Source of the DNA: Chryseobacterium sp. Tr-659
GTDB lineage: Bacteria > Bacteroidota > Bacteroidia > Flavobacteriales > Weeksellaceae
DNA: 64,000 nt
Direction of reading: 5' to 3'
NCBI RefSeq assembly: GCF_011752975.1
Contig: NZ_VWWP01000001.1
Location: 744,001 to 808,000, forward strand
The translations under genes and the position numbers were made by a program. The stretch's first letter is position 1, and every line of letters starts with the position of its first letter. A model generated the notes under the pieces. The model made no database searches, was not told the origin of the DNA, and worked only from the letters and a program-made list of their open reading frames with translations. Positions 1 through 8,665 of this stretch are shown piece by piece.

Positions 1-2723
1 GTGGAATTTCTCTTCAGGCCCAAAAATATGTTGGGCAAAGAATAAACAGTGAAGACGGAAGATCATCACTGATTATCTTCAATCCCGGAGCTGCCGCTAA
101 AGATGTAGCCTTATCTGATAATGAAAGATTCTTTTCAGAGGTTTTAAACCTTCCTGCCGGATCAAAAATGGTGAAAACCGAATCTGCCAAACTTTTCAGC
201 GACTTCTCTGATGAGAGGTACCAGCTTTATCACAACGGAATTAAGGTTGAATTTGCCAGATATACCCTGCATTACATAAAAGGCAGCCTGGTAAGTATGA
301 ATGGCGAAATGTACGATACTTCTGATGTCAATACCCAGGCCGATGTTTCCGAATCTGAAGCCCTTCAGAAAGCCATGAAATATATAGGAGCAAAAACGCT
401 GATGACCAATACCGGGTATGGAAGAGAAATTGGATATCAGCCTAAAGGAGAATTGGTTTTAATTCCCGTCGAGGCTGCCAACGGAAAGTTCAGGCTTCTC
501 TTATCCTATAAATTCGATATTTTTTCAGCAGAACCTTTTTTAAGATCCAATGTATATGTAGATGCAAAATCAGGGGCAGTGCTGCTTAACGATCCTATCA
601 TGAAGCATGCCAATGAGAATGCTCATGGAAATGAAGTACATAATCATTCTGTGATAGGTGCCGAAAATAAATCAAAAGAAGACTTTAGGTCTATTTTTGT
701 TGCCGGAAGTGCCGAAACAAGGTACAGCGGAACAAAATCTATTGAAACCACCCTTCTCAACGGAAAATATGTTTTAAGAGACAATACAAGAGGAGGAGGT
801 GTCAATACATATAACAACGGGAATAGAGCATATACCAACCTTGTAAATACAGATATTACAGACACTGATAACAACTGGACAGCGGCAGAGCATAATTCCA
901 GCGGCAACGATGTAGGACTTGACGTGCATTGGGGAGTGGAAAAAACATATGATTATTTCAAAAATACATTCAACAGAAACAGTTATGATAACCAGGGAGC
1001 TGTTCTCAATAGCTATATCCATGTGTCAAGTTCCTGGGAAAATGCAGCCTGGATCGGAACTGCAATGGTGTATGGTGATGGTGCAACCACTTTTAAACCG
1101 CTCGTTGCCTTTGACGTTACAGCCCATGAGCTGGGGCATGCCGTGTGCGGATCTACAGCCCAGCTGGCCTATCAGAGAGAATCAGGTGCTATGAACGAAG
1201 GGTTTTCCGATATCTGGGGAGCGGTAGTTGAAAATGCATATGCCCCGGAAAAACAAAACTTTTTAATTGGAGAAGAGATTACAAAAGTATCACCGAACTA
1301 TCTGAGATCCATGAGTAATCCAAACTCAGGTCTGTCCAAACAGCCGGATACTTATAAAGGTACCTACTGGAAAGACGTAAGTACTACAGGGTGTGTTACG
1401 CCTAGCCAGCAACAGAACGACTATTGCGGAGTTCATACCAACAGCGGCGTTCTAAACTTCTGGTTCTATCTTTTAGTAACCGGAGGTACCGGAACGAATG
1501 ATATAGGAAATAATTATAATGTTACCGGGATAGGATTTGAAAAAGCAGCAAAAATAGCTTACAGATTAGAAACCTCCTATCTTACAGCCAATTCTAATTA
1601 TACGAATGCCATGACCTATGGAATTCAAACGGCAAAAGATCTTTTTGGAGCAGATTCTGCGGAACATAAAGCTACTCAGAATGCATTTTATGCAGTAGGT
1701 TTAGGAACTGCCTATTCAGGAGGAACTCCGGTTACGGATACTCAGGCGCCTACAGCACCTCAATTGGCAGCGTCAGGGACAACCCAGAACTCCACGTCAC
1801 TTTCATGGAGCGGATCTACTGATAATGTAGCGGTAACAGGCTATGACGTGTATAGAGGAACAAGCCTTCTCGGATCTACGACTTCCACAACTTATACGGC
1901 AACAGGACTTACTCCGGCAACTACATACAGCTTCACTGTTAAAGCGAAAGATGCGGCAGGAAATATTTCAGCAGCAAGTAATGAAGTGAGTGTAACGACC
2001 CAGCCGGGTACGGCTGCCACTTATTGCTCGGCTTCTGCAAACTCTACCGCGGATGAACGAATCAGTAATGTGAAATTTGCTGACATCAATAATGCCTCAA
2101 CGGGTACCACAGGATATGAGAATTTCACCTCCGTTATTGGAAATGTCGTAAAAGGAACTTCTTACACAATGACCATAACACCATCATGGACTTCTACAAA
2201 ATATAGTGAAGGATATGCTGTATACATTGATTATAACGGTGATGGCGACTTTACAGACAGTGGAGAACTGGCCTGGTCAAAAACGGCAAGTACAACTTCT
2301 CCTGTATCCGGTAGTATAACCATTCCAAGTACTGCTGTTACGGGAAATACAAGAATGAGAGTCATAATGAGATATAACACGGTACCTTCCTCATCATGCG
2401 GAACATTTGATTACGGACAGGTAGAAGATTATACATTAAAAATAGCTTCTGCAGGCACTATGAACTCAATATTTGCCGAATCTTCTGTAAATGGAAATAA
2501 TGCAATCAGTGTGTATCCTAATCCGGTAAAAGATGTGATTAAGATTAAATCCGGTTCCGGGACAGAATTTAAATATCAGCTTACTGATGCCCGTGGAAGT
2601 GTAGTGCTTTCCGGAGAAACAAAATCTCAATCTATCAACGTTGAATCATTGCTTCAAGGAGTATATGTACTGTCATTGGACAATGGAAAAGAGAAAATGA
2701 TTCAGAAAATTATTAAGAATTAA
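1..2723 (+). CDS. Secreted M4 (thermolysin-like) metalloprotease with T9SS sorting domain, 5' partial
   Basis: The reading frame is open from base 3 at the window edge, so the true start and most of the signal peptide lie outside; the first internal ATG is at 168. Counting from base 3, about 906 residues are visible. An FTP/propeptide region comes first. The peptidase follows, with zinc motif HELGH at about 375-379 and the third zinc ligand Glu399 in NEGFSDIWGA, the exact M4 spacing. Next are a fibronectin type III domain (about 580-665) and a GEVED-type domain ending near FDYGQVEDY. The C-terminal domain starts at VYPNP and matches type A sorting domains of the type IX secretion system. It should be exported by Sec, passed through T9SS and act outside the cell on proteins. 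A terminator follows. M4 membership is certain; the substrate is unknown. Confidence 0.93.
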   Translation, partial: GISLQAQKYVGQRINSEDGRSSLIIFNPGAAAKDVALSDNERFFSEVLNLPAGSKMVKTESAKLFSDFSDERYQLYHNGIKVEFARYTLHYIKGSLVSMNGEMYDTSDVNTQADVSESEALQKAMKYIGAKTLMTNTGYGREIGYQPKGELVLIPVEAANGKFRLLLSYKFDIFSAEPFLRSNVYVDAKSGAVLLNDPIMKHANENAHGNEVHNHSVIGAENKSKEDFRSIFVAGSAETRYSGTKSIETTLLNGKYVLRDNTRGGGVNTYNNGNRAYTNLVNTDITDTDNNWTAAEHNSSGNDVGLDVHWGVEKTYDYFKNTFNRNSYDNQGAVLNSYIHVSSSWENAAWIGTAMVYGDGATTFKPLVAFDVTAHELGHAVCGSTAQLAYQRESGAMNEGFSDIWGAVVENAYAPEKQNFLIGEEITKVSPNYLRSMSNPNSGLSKQPDTYKGTYWKDVSTTGCVTPSQQQNDYCGVHTNSGVLNFWFYLLVTGGTGTNDIGNNYNVTGIGFEKAAKIAYRLETSYLTANSNYTNAMTYGIQTAKDLFGADSAEHKATQNAFYAVGLGTAYSGGTPVTDTQAPTAPQLAASGTTQNSTSLSWSGSTDNVAVTGYDVYRGTSLLGSTTSTTYTATGLTPATTYSFTVKAKDAAGNISAASNEVSVTTQPGTAATYCSASANSTADERISNVKFADINNASTGTTGYENFTSVIGNVVKGTSYTMTITPSWTSTKYSEGYAVYIDYNGDGDFTDSGELAWSKTASTTSPVSGSITIPSTAVTGNTRMRVIMRYNTVPSSSCGTFDYGQVEDYTLKIASAGTMNSIFAESSVNGNNAISVYPNPVKDVIKIKSGSGTEFKYQLTDARGSVVLSGETKSQSINVESLLQGVYVLSLDNGKEKMIQKIIKN

Positions 2724-2774
2724 TCATTGATTTTTATAGGATCCTACAGGATTCAATAAGAAAATAATAATAGT

Positions 2775-2812
2775 AAACAGCTGTGGAAATAATTTTCACA
2801 GCTGTTTTTTTA
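2775..2812 (+). terminator. Rho-independent terminator after the M4 protease
   Basis: Perfect 11-bp inverted repeat (2775-2785 with 2797-2807, AAACAGCTGTG type) followed by a run of T. It separates the protease from thyA. Confidence 0.85.
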
Positions 2813-2847
2813 TGATCTATGATAACTCAAAATCGGTTAGTTTTTTC

Positions 2848-2855
2848 TAAATTTG
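2848..2855 (+). promoter_or_regulatory. Putative -7 box for thyA (TAAATTTG)
   Basis: TAAATTTG matches the Bacteroidota TAnnTTTG element and lies 24 bases before the thyA ATG. No clear -33 TTG is seen at the usual distance, so the call rests on one element. Confidence 0.5.
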
Positions 2856-2879
2856 AACCATTAAAACCCGCTTTTAAAA

Positions 2880-3674
2880 ATGCAGAACTACCTAGACCTT
2901 TTACAGCATATCCTAGACAATGGAACAGATAAAACCGACAGAACCGGAACCGGAACAAGAAGTGTATTCGGATATCAGTTGAGATATGATCTGTCAAAAG
3001 GATTTCCATTAGTGACTACTAAAAAAGTGCATTTGAAATCGATTATTTATGAACTGCTTTGGTTCCTGAAAGGAGAAACAAATATCAAATACCTTACGGA
3101 TAACGGAGTAAGCATATGGGATGAATGGGCAGATGAAAACGGAGATTTAGGACCGGTATATGGCGCGCAGTGGAGAAGCTGGAATGGTGCTGATGGAAAA
3201 GTAGTGGACCAAATTACAGAAGTGATTGACCAGATTAAAAAAAATCCTGATTCCAGAAGATTAATTGTATCCGCATGGAACGTAGCAGAGATCCCGAATA
3301 TGGCTTTGGCGCCTTGCCACGCATTGTTTCAGTTCTATGTGGCAGATGGTAAGTTATCTTTACAACTTTATCAGAGAAGCGCAGATGTTTTTCTTGGAGT
3401 TCCGTTCAATATTGCGAGCTATGCATTGTTACTGATGATGGTAGCACAGGTTTGTGATCTGGAAGTTGGAGATTATGTGCATAGTTTCGGAGATGTACAT
3501 ATTTATAATAACCATTTTGAACAGGTAAACAGACAGCTTTCAAGAGAGCCGAGACCACTTCCTACAATGAGACTGAACTCTGACGTTAAAAATATTTTCG
3601 ATTTCAATTTTGATGATTTTACGTTGGAAAATTATGATCCGCATCCGGGAATTAAAGCTCCTGTGGCTATCTAA
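2880..3674 (+). CDS. thyA: Thymidylate synthase ThyA
   Basis: ThyA converts dUMP to dTMP using 5,10-methylenetetrahydrofolate as carbon donor and reductant, in the cytoplasm. The product is 264 residues, the same length as E. coli ThyA. The catalytic cysteine falls at residue 146 in the motif [11 protein letters not shown], and the phosphate-binding region [10 protein letters not shown] and the C-terminal [11 protein letters not shown] tail are intact. The ATG at 2880 gives a full-length enzyme. No folA (dihydrofolate reductase) follows, although thyA and folA are often neighbours; the next gene is a small unknown ORF after a 269-bp gap. No anomalies seen. Confidence 0.98.
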   Translation: MQNYLDLLQHILDNGTDKTDRTGTGTRSVFGYQLRYDLSKGFPLVTTKKVHLKSIIYELLWFLKGETNIKYLTDNGVSIWDEWADENGDLGPVYGAQWRSWNGADGKVVDQITEVIDQIKKNPDSRRLIVSAWNVAEIPNMALAPCHALFQFYVADGKLSLQLYQRSADVFLGVPFNIASYALLLMMVAQVCDLEVGDYVHSFGDVHIYNNHFEQVNRQLSREPRPLPTMRLNSDVKNIFDFNFDDFTLENYDPHPGIKAPVAI

Positions 3675-3846
3675 CCCACTATATATTTTTTAGCGATTAT
3701 TTAAATGAGACTGATCCCCGGAAAATTCATCTTTATGTATATTGAGGATAAGATTTCATCATAAAACCGGAAAAATGATCCTCACAAAATAGGTGTCAGG
3801 TAAAATTACTTTAGTACAAAAAACTTAAGTACTCTTTATTTATCAA

Positions 3847-3873
3847 TTGTTTCTGAAATAAGTTATAAATTTG
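3847..3873 (+). promoter_or_regulatory. Putative promoter for the small ORF / M1 aminopeptidase unit
   Basis: TTG at 3847-3849 and TAAATTTG at 3866-3873, 16 bases apart. It would give a leader of about 65 bases before the ATG at 3944. Confidence 0.5.
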
Positions 3874-3943
3874 AAAGAAGAACCATTCCTGCTTAATGAG
3901 GTTTTGGGTGTCTTAAATTTTCAAATCTTATCACAACAAAATC

Positions 3944-4162
3944 ATGAAGTATTTAAAAATAAATATTGAAGAAAATGCAGATATTGAAGTATTGAAAAAT
4001 GCAGTGCTTCAGTTGAAAGGTGTAGCTTCAGCGGAAGTTATTGATGATGAAAACCCCGAAAGTGAGCTGAAAAAAGCTTTTGCCAAAACAAAAGAACAGC
4101 TGAAAAAAGGAGATTACGAAACCCTGGTTAATGATATTTTCGATATCATCATTAAGAAATAA
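3944..4162 (+). CDS. Small conserved-looking protein of unknown function (72 aa)
   Basis: A 72-residue acidic protein. The N-terminal half alternates hydrophobic and charged residues (MKYLKINIEENADIEVLKNA); the C-terminal half is helical with ELKKAFAKTKEQLKKG. The shape recalls small antitoxin-like or DUF2683-like Bacteroidota proteins, but I cannot place it in a family, and no toxin gene sits next to it. It has a plausible promoter and is 26 bp upstream of the M1 peptidase on the same strand, so the two may be co-transcribed. Function unknown. Confidence 0.7.
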   Translation: MKYLKINIEENADIEVLKNAVLQLKGVASAEVIDDENPESELKKAFAKTKEQLKKGDYETLVNDIFDIIIKK

Positions 4163-4188
4163 ATCTAAAAAAATATTAAAGCATAGAA

Positions 4189-6699
4189 ATGAAAAAAGCC
4201 ATTTTATCAATTGCTATACTTGGAATTTTATTTTCCGCAAACGTATCAGCACAAACCGAAACTTCAGGAAGAGAAAAAATATACAGGGCTGCTCATACCA
4301 AAGTGACGGAACTTAAACATACCAAGCTTAAAGTAAATTTTGATTATCAGAAAGAGCAGATGAATGGAGAAGAATGGCTTACCGCTTCACCTTACTTTTA
4401 TCCGACAAACGAATTGACACTGGATGCAAAAGGAATGTTGGTTCACGAAGTCGCTCTTGATAACAATGGTAAAAGAACACCTTTAAAATACGACTATAAA
4501 AATGACATCCTGAAAATCAGCTTAGATAAAACCTATCAGAAAAATCAGGATTACACCATATATATCAAATATACATCCCGTCCGAACGAAGTAAAGCAAC
4601 AGGGTAGTATGGCAATCAATGATGCTAAAGGACTGTACTTCATCAATGCGCAGGGAACAGATCCAGATATGCCTACACAGATTTGGACACAGGGAGAAAC
4701 AGAATCATCTTCTGCATGGTTTCCAACCATTGATAAACCCAACCAAAAGACTACCCAGGAAATCTACATGACGGTTCCCGACAAATATGTGACGCTTTCA
4801 AACGGTATTCTGAAAGACTCTCAGAAAGAATCCAACGGTCTCAGAACCGATCACTGGGTAATGGATAAAAGACATTCCACTTATCTTTTCTTCATGGGAG
4901 TAGGAGAATATGCCATTGTAAAAGACAAATGGAAAAATATTCCGGTCGATTATTATATCGAAAAAGAATATGAGCCTTATGCAAAGCAGATCTATGGAAA
5001 CACTCCGGAAATGATCGAATTTTTCTCCAAAAAGATGAACTATGATTATCCTTGGGCAAAATACGCTCAGATTTCAGGGAGAGATTATGTGAGCGGTGCT
5101 ATGGAGAATACTACAGCAACACTCCATGGAAGTGATATCCTTCAGAAACCGGGACAGCTTATTGACGAAAATAAATGGGAAGACACCATTGCCCATGAGC
5201 TATTTCATCATTGGTTTGGAGATCTGGTTACGGCAGAAAGTTGGAGTAATCTGACGGTAAACGAATCTTTCGCTAATTATTCCGAATACCTTTGGAATGA
5301 ATACAAATACAGTAAAGACCAGGCGGATTATCACCTGATGAGCGATGTGAATCTGTATATCCACAACCCGTCTGATTTTAAGAAAGATCTGGTGAGATTC
5401 GATTATAATTCCCGTGAAGATGTTTTCGATCTGGTAACATATCAGAAAGGCGGTGGAATTTTAAATATGCTGAGAAATTATCTCGGAGATGATGCGTTCT
5501 TTGCCGGAATGAATGATTATCTGAAAACGAATGAATATCAGAATGCAGAAGCGCATCAGCTGAGATTGTCATTCGAAAAAGTTTCGGGAAAAGACTTGAA
5601 CTGGTTCTTCAATCAGTGGTATTTCGGAAGCGGAAACCCTAAGATCAATTATTCATTTACATTTGAACCTGTAAAAAAACAAGTGGTAGTAACCATTAAT
5701 CAAACTCAGGATCTGCCATTTGAATTTCCTTTGGCGATTGATGTATATGATAATGGGAAACCTAAAAGATATAATGTCTGGGTAAATGCCGAAGGGAAAA
5801 ATACTTTCAGTTTTGATGTTTCTAAGACACCTGATCTGGTAAATATCAATGCAGACGGAGTTTTACTGGCAGATATCACAGATACCAAAACTCCGGAACA
5901 GAATCTGATGCAGTTTACGAACTCAAAAGAATTCAAAAGCAGATATAATGCTTTAACAGGAATAAAAGATCAGACTGGGAAAAGCCCTGCAGTGACGAAA
6001 TTATTAGCAGCCGCCTTGAAAGATCCGTTTTTCAGAGTAAGAATAAAAGCATTGGAATTAACAGATCTTACTAACCCTGAACAGATGAAAGCCTTAGGGG
6101 CAGATGTTGAGAAAATAGCTTCCAATGATCCTAAAACATTAACTCAGGCTGCAGCGATCTCTGCCTTAGCAAAAACAAAAGACAAAAAATACCTTCCTAT
6201 TTTTGAAAAGGGAGTCAATGCTGTTTCTAATGCTGTTAAAGGGAGTTCTTTAAGTGCACTTCTTACTATTGATCCGTCAAGAGCTAACGCATTGGCAGAT
6301 AAGATCGATTTAAAAGGGGCATCAGATGAATTACAGGCACAGTTACTTCCAATCATCGTAAAGAATAGAGTGGTCTCTCAAATGGAAAATATCACTCCTC
6401 TTGCAGCATTTTATCCGTTCATTAAATTCCAGAATCCGGAATTAGGAAAAGCAGCGGAAGAAGGTTTTAACTGGATTATGACCTCCGATAATATAAAAGC
6501 TACAGAAAGTCTTGCCAAGATAACAGGATATGCTAAAAATCAGATGGGAGATAATCCGCAGGCTAAAATGATGATGGTGCAGATGTTGAAAGATGGTCTT
6601 GCCAAGAAAATGGAACTCTTAAAACAAAATCCACAGAAAGCGGCAAGTATCAATAAACAGATTGATGCATTGAATAAAGCGATTGAAAATTATAAATAG
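4189..6699 (+). CDS. M1 family metallopeptidase (aminopeptidase N-like), secreted
   Basis: 836 residues. A Sec signal peptide (about residues 1-22, ending VSAQ) sends it to the periplasm or cell surface. The exopeptidase motif GAMENT is at about 303-308. The zinc site HELFHHW begins at about 336, with the third ligand Glu in NESFANY about 19 residues after the second His. The last 250 or so residues are helical, HEAT-like repeats, as in the C-terminal domain of M1 enzymes. It should remove N-terminal amino acids from peptides in the envelope and feed amino-acid uptake. It is the likely second gene after the 72-aa ORF and is closed by a very strong terminator. Substrate preference cannot be read from sequence. 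Confidence 0.95.
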   Translation: MKKAILSIAILGILFSANVSAQTETSGREKIYRAAHTKVTELKHTKLKVNFDYQKEQMNGEEWLTASPYFYPTNELTLDAKGMLVHEVALDNNGKRTPLKYDYKNDILKISLDKTYQKNQDYTIYIKYTSRPNEVKQQGSMAINDAKGLYFINAQGTDPDMPTQIWTQGETESSSAWFPTIDKPNQKTTQEIYMTVPDKYVTLSNGILKDSQKESNGLRTDHWVMDKRHSTYLFFMGVGEYAIVKDKWKNIPVDYYIEKEYEPYAKQIYGNTPEMIEFFSKKMNYDYPWAKYAQISGRDYVSGAMENTTATLHGSDILQKPGQLIDENKWEDTIAHELFHHWFGDLVTAESWSNLTVNESFANYSEYLWNEYKYSKDQADYHLMSDVNLYIHNPSDFKKDLVRFDYNSREDVFDLVTYQKGGGILNMLRNYLGDDAFFAGMNDYLKTNEYQNAEAHQLRLSFEKVSGKDLNWFFNQWYFGSGNPKINYSFTFEPVKKQVVVTINQTQDLPFEFPLAIDVYDNGKPKRYNVWVNAEGKNTFSFDVSKTPDLVNINADGVLLADITDTKTPEQNLMQFTNSKEFKSRYNALTGIKDQTGKSPAVTKLLAAALKDPFFRVRIKALELTDLTNPEQMKALGADVEKIASNDPKTLTQAAAISALAKTKDKKYLPIFEKGVNAVSNAVKGSSLSALLTIDPSRANALADKIDLKGASDELQAQLLPIIVKNRVVSQMENITPLAAFYPFIKFQNPELGKAAEEGFNWIMTSDNIKATESLAKITGYAKNQMGDNPQAKMMMVQMLKDGLAKKMELLKQNPQKAASINKQIDALNKAIENYK

Positions 6700-6719
6700 A
6701 ATTTTCTTACAGATAAATA

Positions 6720-6757
6720 AACCCCGGCATTGCCATTGGCAATGCCGGGGTTTTTGC
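6720..6757 (+). terminator. Strong rho-independent terminator after the M1 peptidase
   Basis: Perfect 15-bp GC-rich stem (6720-6734 with 6738-6752) with a 3-base loop, then TTTTT. Confidence 0.93.
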
Positions 6758-6918
6758 TGATAGGGATTGAAACTTTTACTTCTTCTTAAGTATTCCGAAG
6801 ATTTTTATTAAAACCCCGTTCAAATTCATACATGTTTTAATAATAGTGCAAAAATCAGTATTTTTTACCGCTGTTTTTTATATTATCTTTCATAAATTCG
6901 TTTAAAATTTGGAAAATT

Positions 6919-8247
6919 ATGAGTTTTGGAATTGAGGCAGCGAGCTATTATGTGCCTTCTTTGTATTTGGAAATTAAAGAATTAGCAGAAAAAAGAGGCA
7001 TAGAGCCCGCAAAACTGGAGAAGGGGTTAGGACTTCATAAAATGGGACTTCCCGATGTACATGAAGATGCTGCTACTTTTGCGGCGGAAGCATTATTAAG
7101 ATTGATCAAAGATTATGGTATCAATCCTAAAGAAATTGCAAGAGTTTATCTGGGAACTGAGAGTGCCGTGGATGCAGCAAAACCTACAGCTTCTTATGCC
7201 ATACAAATGGTTGAAAAAATCTTGGAAGGCGAATTTGGCGAAAGATGTTTTAAAAACTGTGACGTTCTGGACATGACCTTTGCATGCGTTGGAGCCGTAG
7301 ATGCCTTGCATAATGCGTTGGATTTTGTAAGGGTGAATCCTGAAAAAAAAGCAGTAGTAATCGCCAGCGATTATGCTAAATATGAACTGGCTTCCTCTGG
7401 AGAATATACACAAGGTGGTGGTGCGGTTGCTCTGCTGGTTTCATCAAAACCGGATCTTCTTGAAATAGAAAATAACTGGGGAGTAGCAACAGAAAGTGTT
7501 TTTGATTTCTTTAAACCGAGAAGGTCTTATAAAAAAGAAGAGTTGAATGGAGCCCCTGAAACTTATCCTGAAAAGATTGAGATCTTTACAGACGAACCTG
7601 TTTTCGATGGCCAGTATTCCAATCAGTGTTATCAGGACAGAATCAAAGAGGCTTATCATCACTATAAAGAAGTAACAGGACAGGAGAAACCTTATGAAAA
7701 ATGGAAGTATATTATTTTTCACCTTCCTTATGCATTTCACGGGAAAAGAGTTTTTACTGAAATTTACAGCCTGGAAAATCATCTTCCTTATGAAACTGCA
7801 GATGAACAAAAAGCTGTGGCGAAATCTGAAGATTATCTTAAGCTGATTAATGATAAAATAGAAAAGACACAAAGAGCTTCTTCAGAAATAGGTAATATGT
7901 ATACAGCTTCCATTTTTATGGCATTTCTTTCCGCTTTGCAGACTTCTTTCAATGAGAATGAAGAGCTGACAGGTAAAGAAATAGGATTTGTGGGGTATGG
8001 AAGTGGATCAAAATCAAAGGTTTTTGCGGGGAAAGTTTCTCAAAACTGGAAAGATGTAGCTGAAAAATGGAATGTATTCGAAAATTTAAATAATAGAATG
8101 GCTGTAGACTTTGAAACGTATGAGAAACTCCACAGAAAACAACTGGAAAAGTCTGTAAACTCTGAATATAATGGATTTGGATTAATTTCAATAGAAACAG
8201 GAAATCCTGTTTTAAACGGAGCCAGATATTATAATTACCAGAAATAA
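6919..8247 (+). CDS. mvaS: Hydroxymethylglutaryl-CoA synthase
   Basis: 442 residues. Condenses acetyl-CoA with acetoacetyl-CoA to HMG-CoA, the committed entry to the mevalonate route to isoprenoids; cytoplasmic. The nucleophilic cysteine is Cys123 in DMTFACVGAVDAL. The N-terminal GTESAVDAAKP segment carries the acid/base Glu, and GYGSGSKSKVF near the C-terminus is typical of the thiolase-fold family. Flavobacteria generally use mevalonate rather than the MEP route, which fits. It is a single-gene unit with its own terminator; a weak -7-like TAAATTCG lies at 6893-6900. Other mevalonate genes are not in the window. Confidence 0.94.
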   Translation: MSFGIEAASYYVPSLYLEIKELAEKRGIEPAKLEKGLGLHKMGLPDVHEDAATFAAEALLRLIKDYGINPKEIARVYLGTESAVDAAKPTASYAIQMVEKILEGEFGERCFKNCDVLDMTFACVGAVDALHNALDFVRVNPEKKAVVIASDYAKYELASSGEYTQGGGAVALLVSSKPDLLEIENNWGVATESVFDFFKPRRSYKKEELNGAPETYPEKIEIFTDEPVFDGQYSNQCYQDRIKEAYHHYKEVTGQEKPYEKWKYIIFHLPYAFHGKRVFTEIYSLENHLPYETADEQKAVAKSEDYLKLINDKIEKTQRASSEIGNMYTASIFMAFLSALQTSFNENEELTGKEIGFVGYGSGSKSKVFAGKVSQNWKDVAEKWNVFENLNNRMAVDFETYEKLHRKQLEKSVNSEYNGFGLISIETGNPVLNGARYYNYQK

Positions 8248-8270
8248 ATTTTAATATATAAAATTATAAT

Positions 8271-8304
8271 AAAGCACCCCAAATATTGGGGTGCTTTATT
8301 TTTT
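8271..8304 (+). terminator. Rho-independent terminator after HMG-CoA synthase
   Basis: Inverted repeat AAAGCACCCCA / TGGGGTGCTTT (8271-8281 with 8287-8297), followed by a T-rich run. Confidence 0.9.
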
Positions 8305-8311
8305 TAATGTT

Positions 8312-8665
8312 TTTTGTAGTTAAAATTTGTTTATTTTTTATCATTTTGTTGATTTTAATATGAAATTGAACTATTTTATTTTGGATATTATTAATTTAAA
8401 ATTTTTGTTTTGTTAATTTTTTTTGCTGTTTTTTTTAATAAAGTGAAACCATCTGAATTTTTTTTCACTTGTTAAAATTCTATTAAATTTTTATAGCGAT
8501 TTAAATTTTAAATCGGTAAAAATAAATCACTTTTTAATGTGATGTTTATTGTAATGATTGGTGAAATAAATGTATTTTAAAGTGCTGTTTTACAATGTTT
8601 TGTGTGTTGATGCTGTTAAGAATTATTAACATATTTGTGATCAGGATATATTAAAATATGTTAAT
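8312..8665 (+). repeat. Very AT-rich leader of susC-1, copy 1 of a duplicated upstream region
   Basis: No gene is seen in this 350-bp stretch. It aligns almost end to end with 13200-13557 in front of susC-2: the same order of T-tracts, TTTATTTTGGATATTATTA, AAAGTGAAAC, and the promoter with ATATATTAAAAT. The similarity continues into the signal-peptide codons. Either one susCD unit was copied from the other, or the upstream block moved by recombination. Confidence 0.8.
8607..8637 (+). promoter_or_regulatory. Promoter of susCD unit 1
   Basis: TTG at 8607-8609, 20 bases, then CATATTTG at 8630-8637. The same elements with the same spacing precede susC-2 and susC-3, the best evidence that this is the functional promoter. 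The leader would be about 25 bases. Confidence 0.75.

Noticed and set aside
7096..7872. Long antisense ORFs inside HMG-CoA synthase and other genes
   Set aside because: Cys/Phe/Ile-rich shadow frames of real genes without independent start signals or homology.
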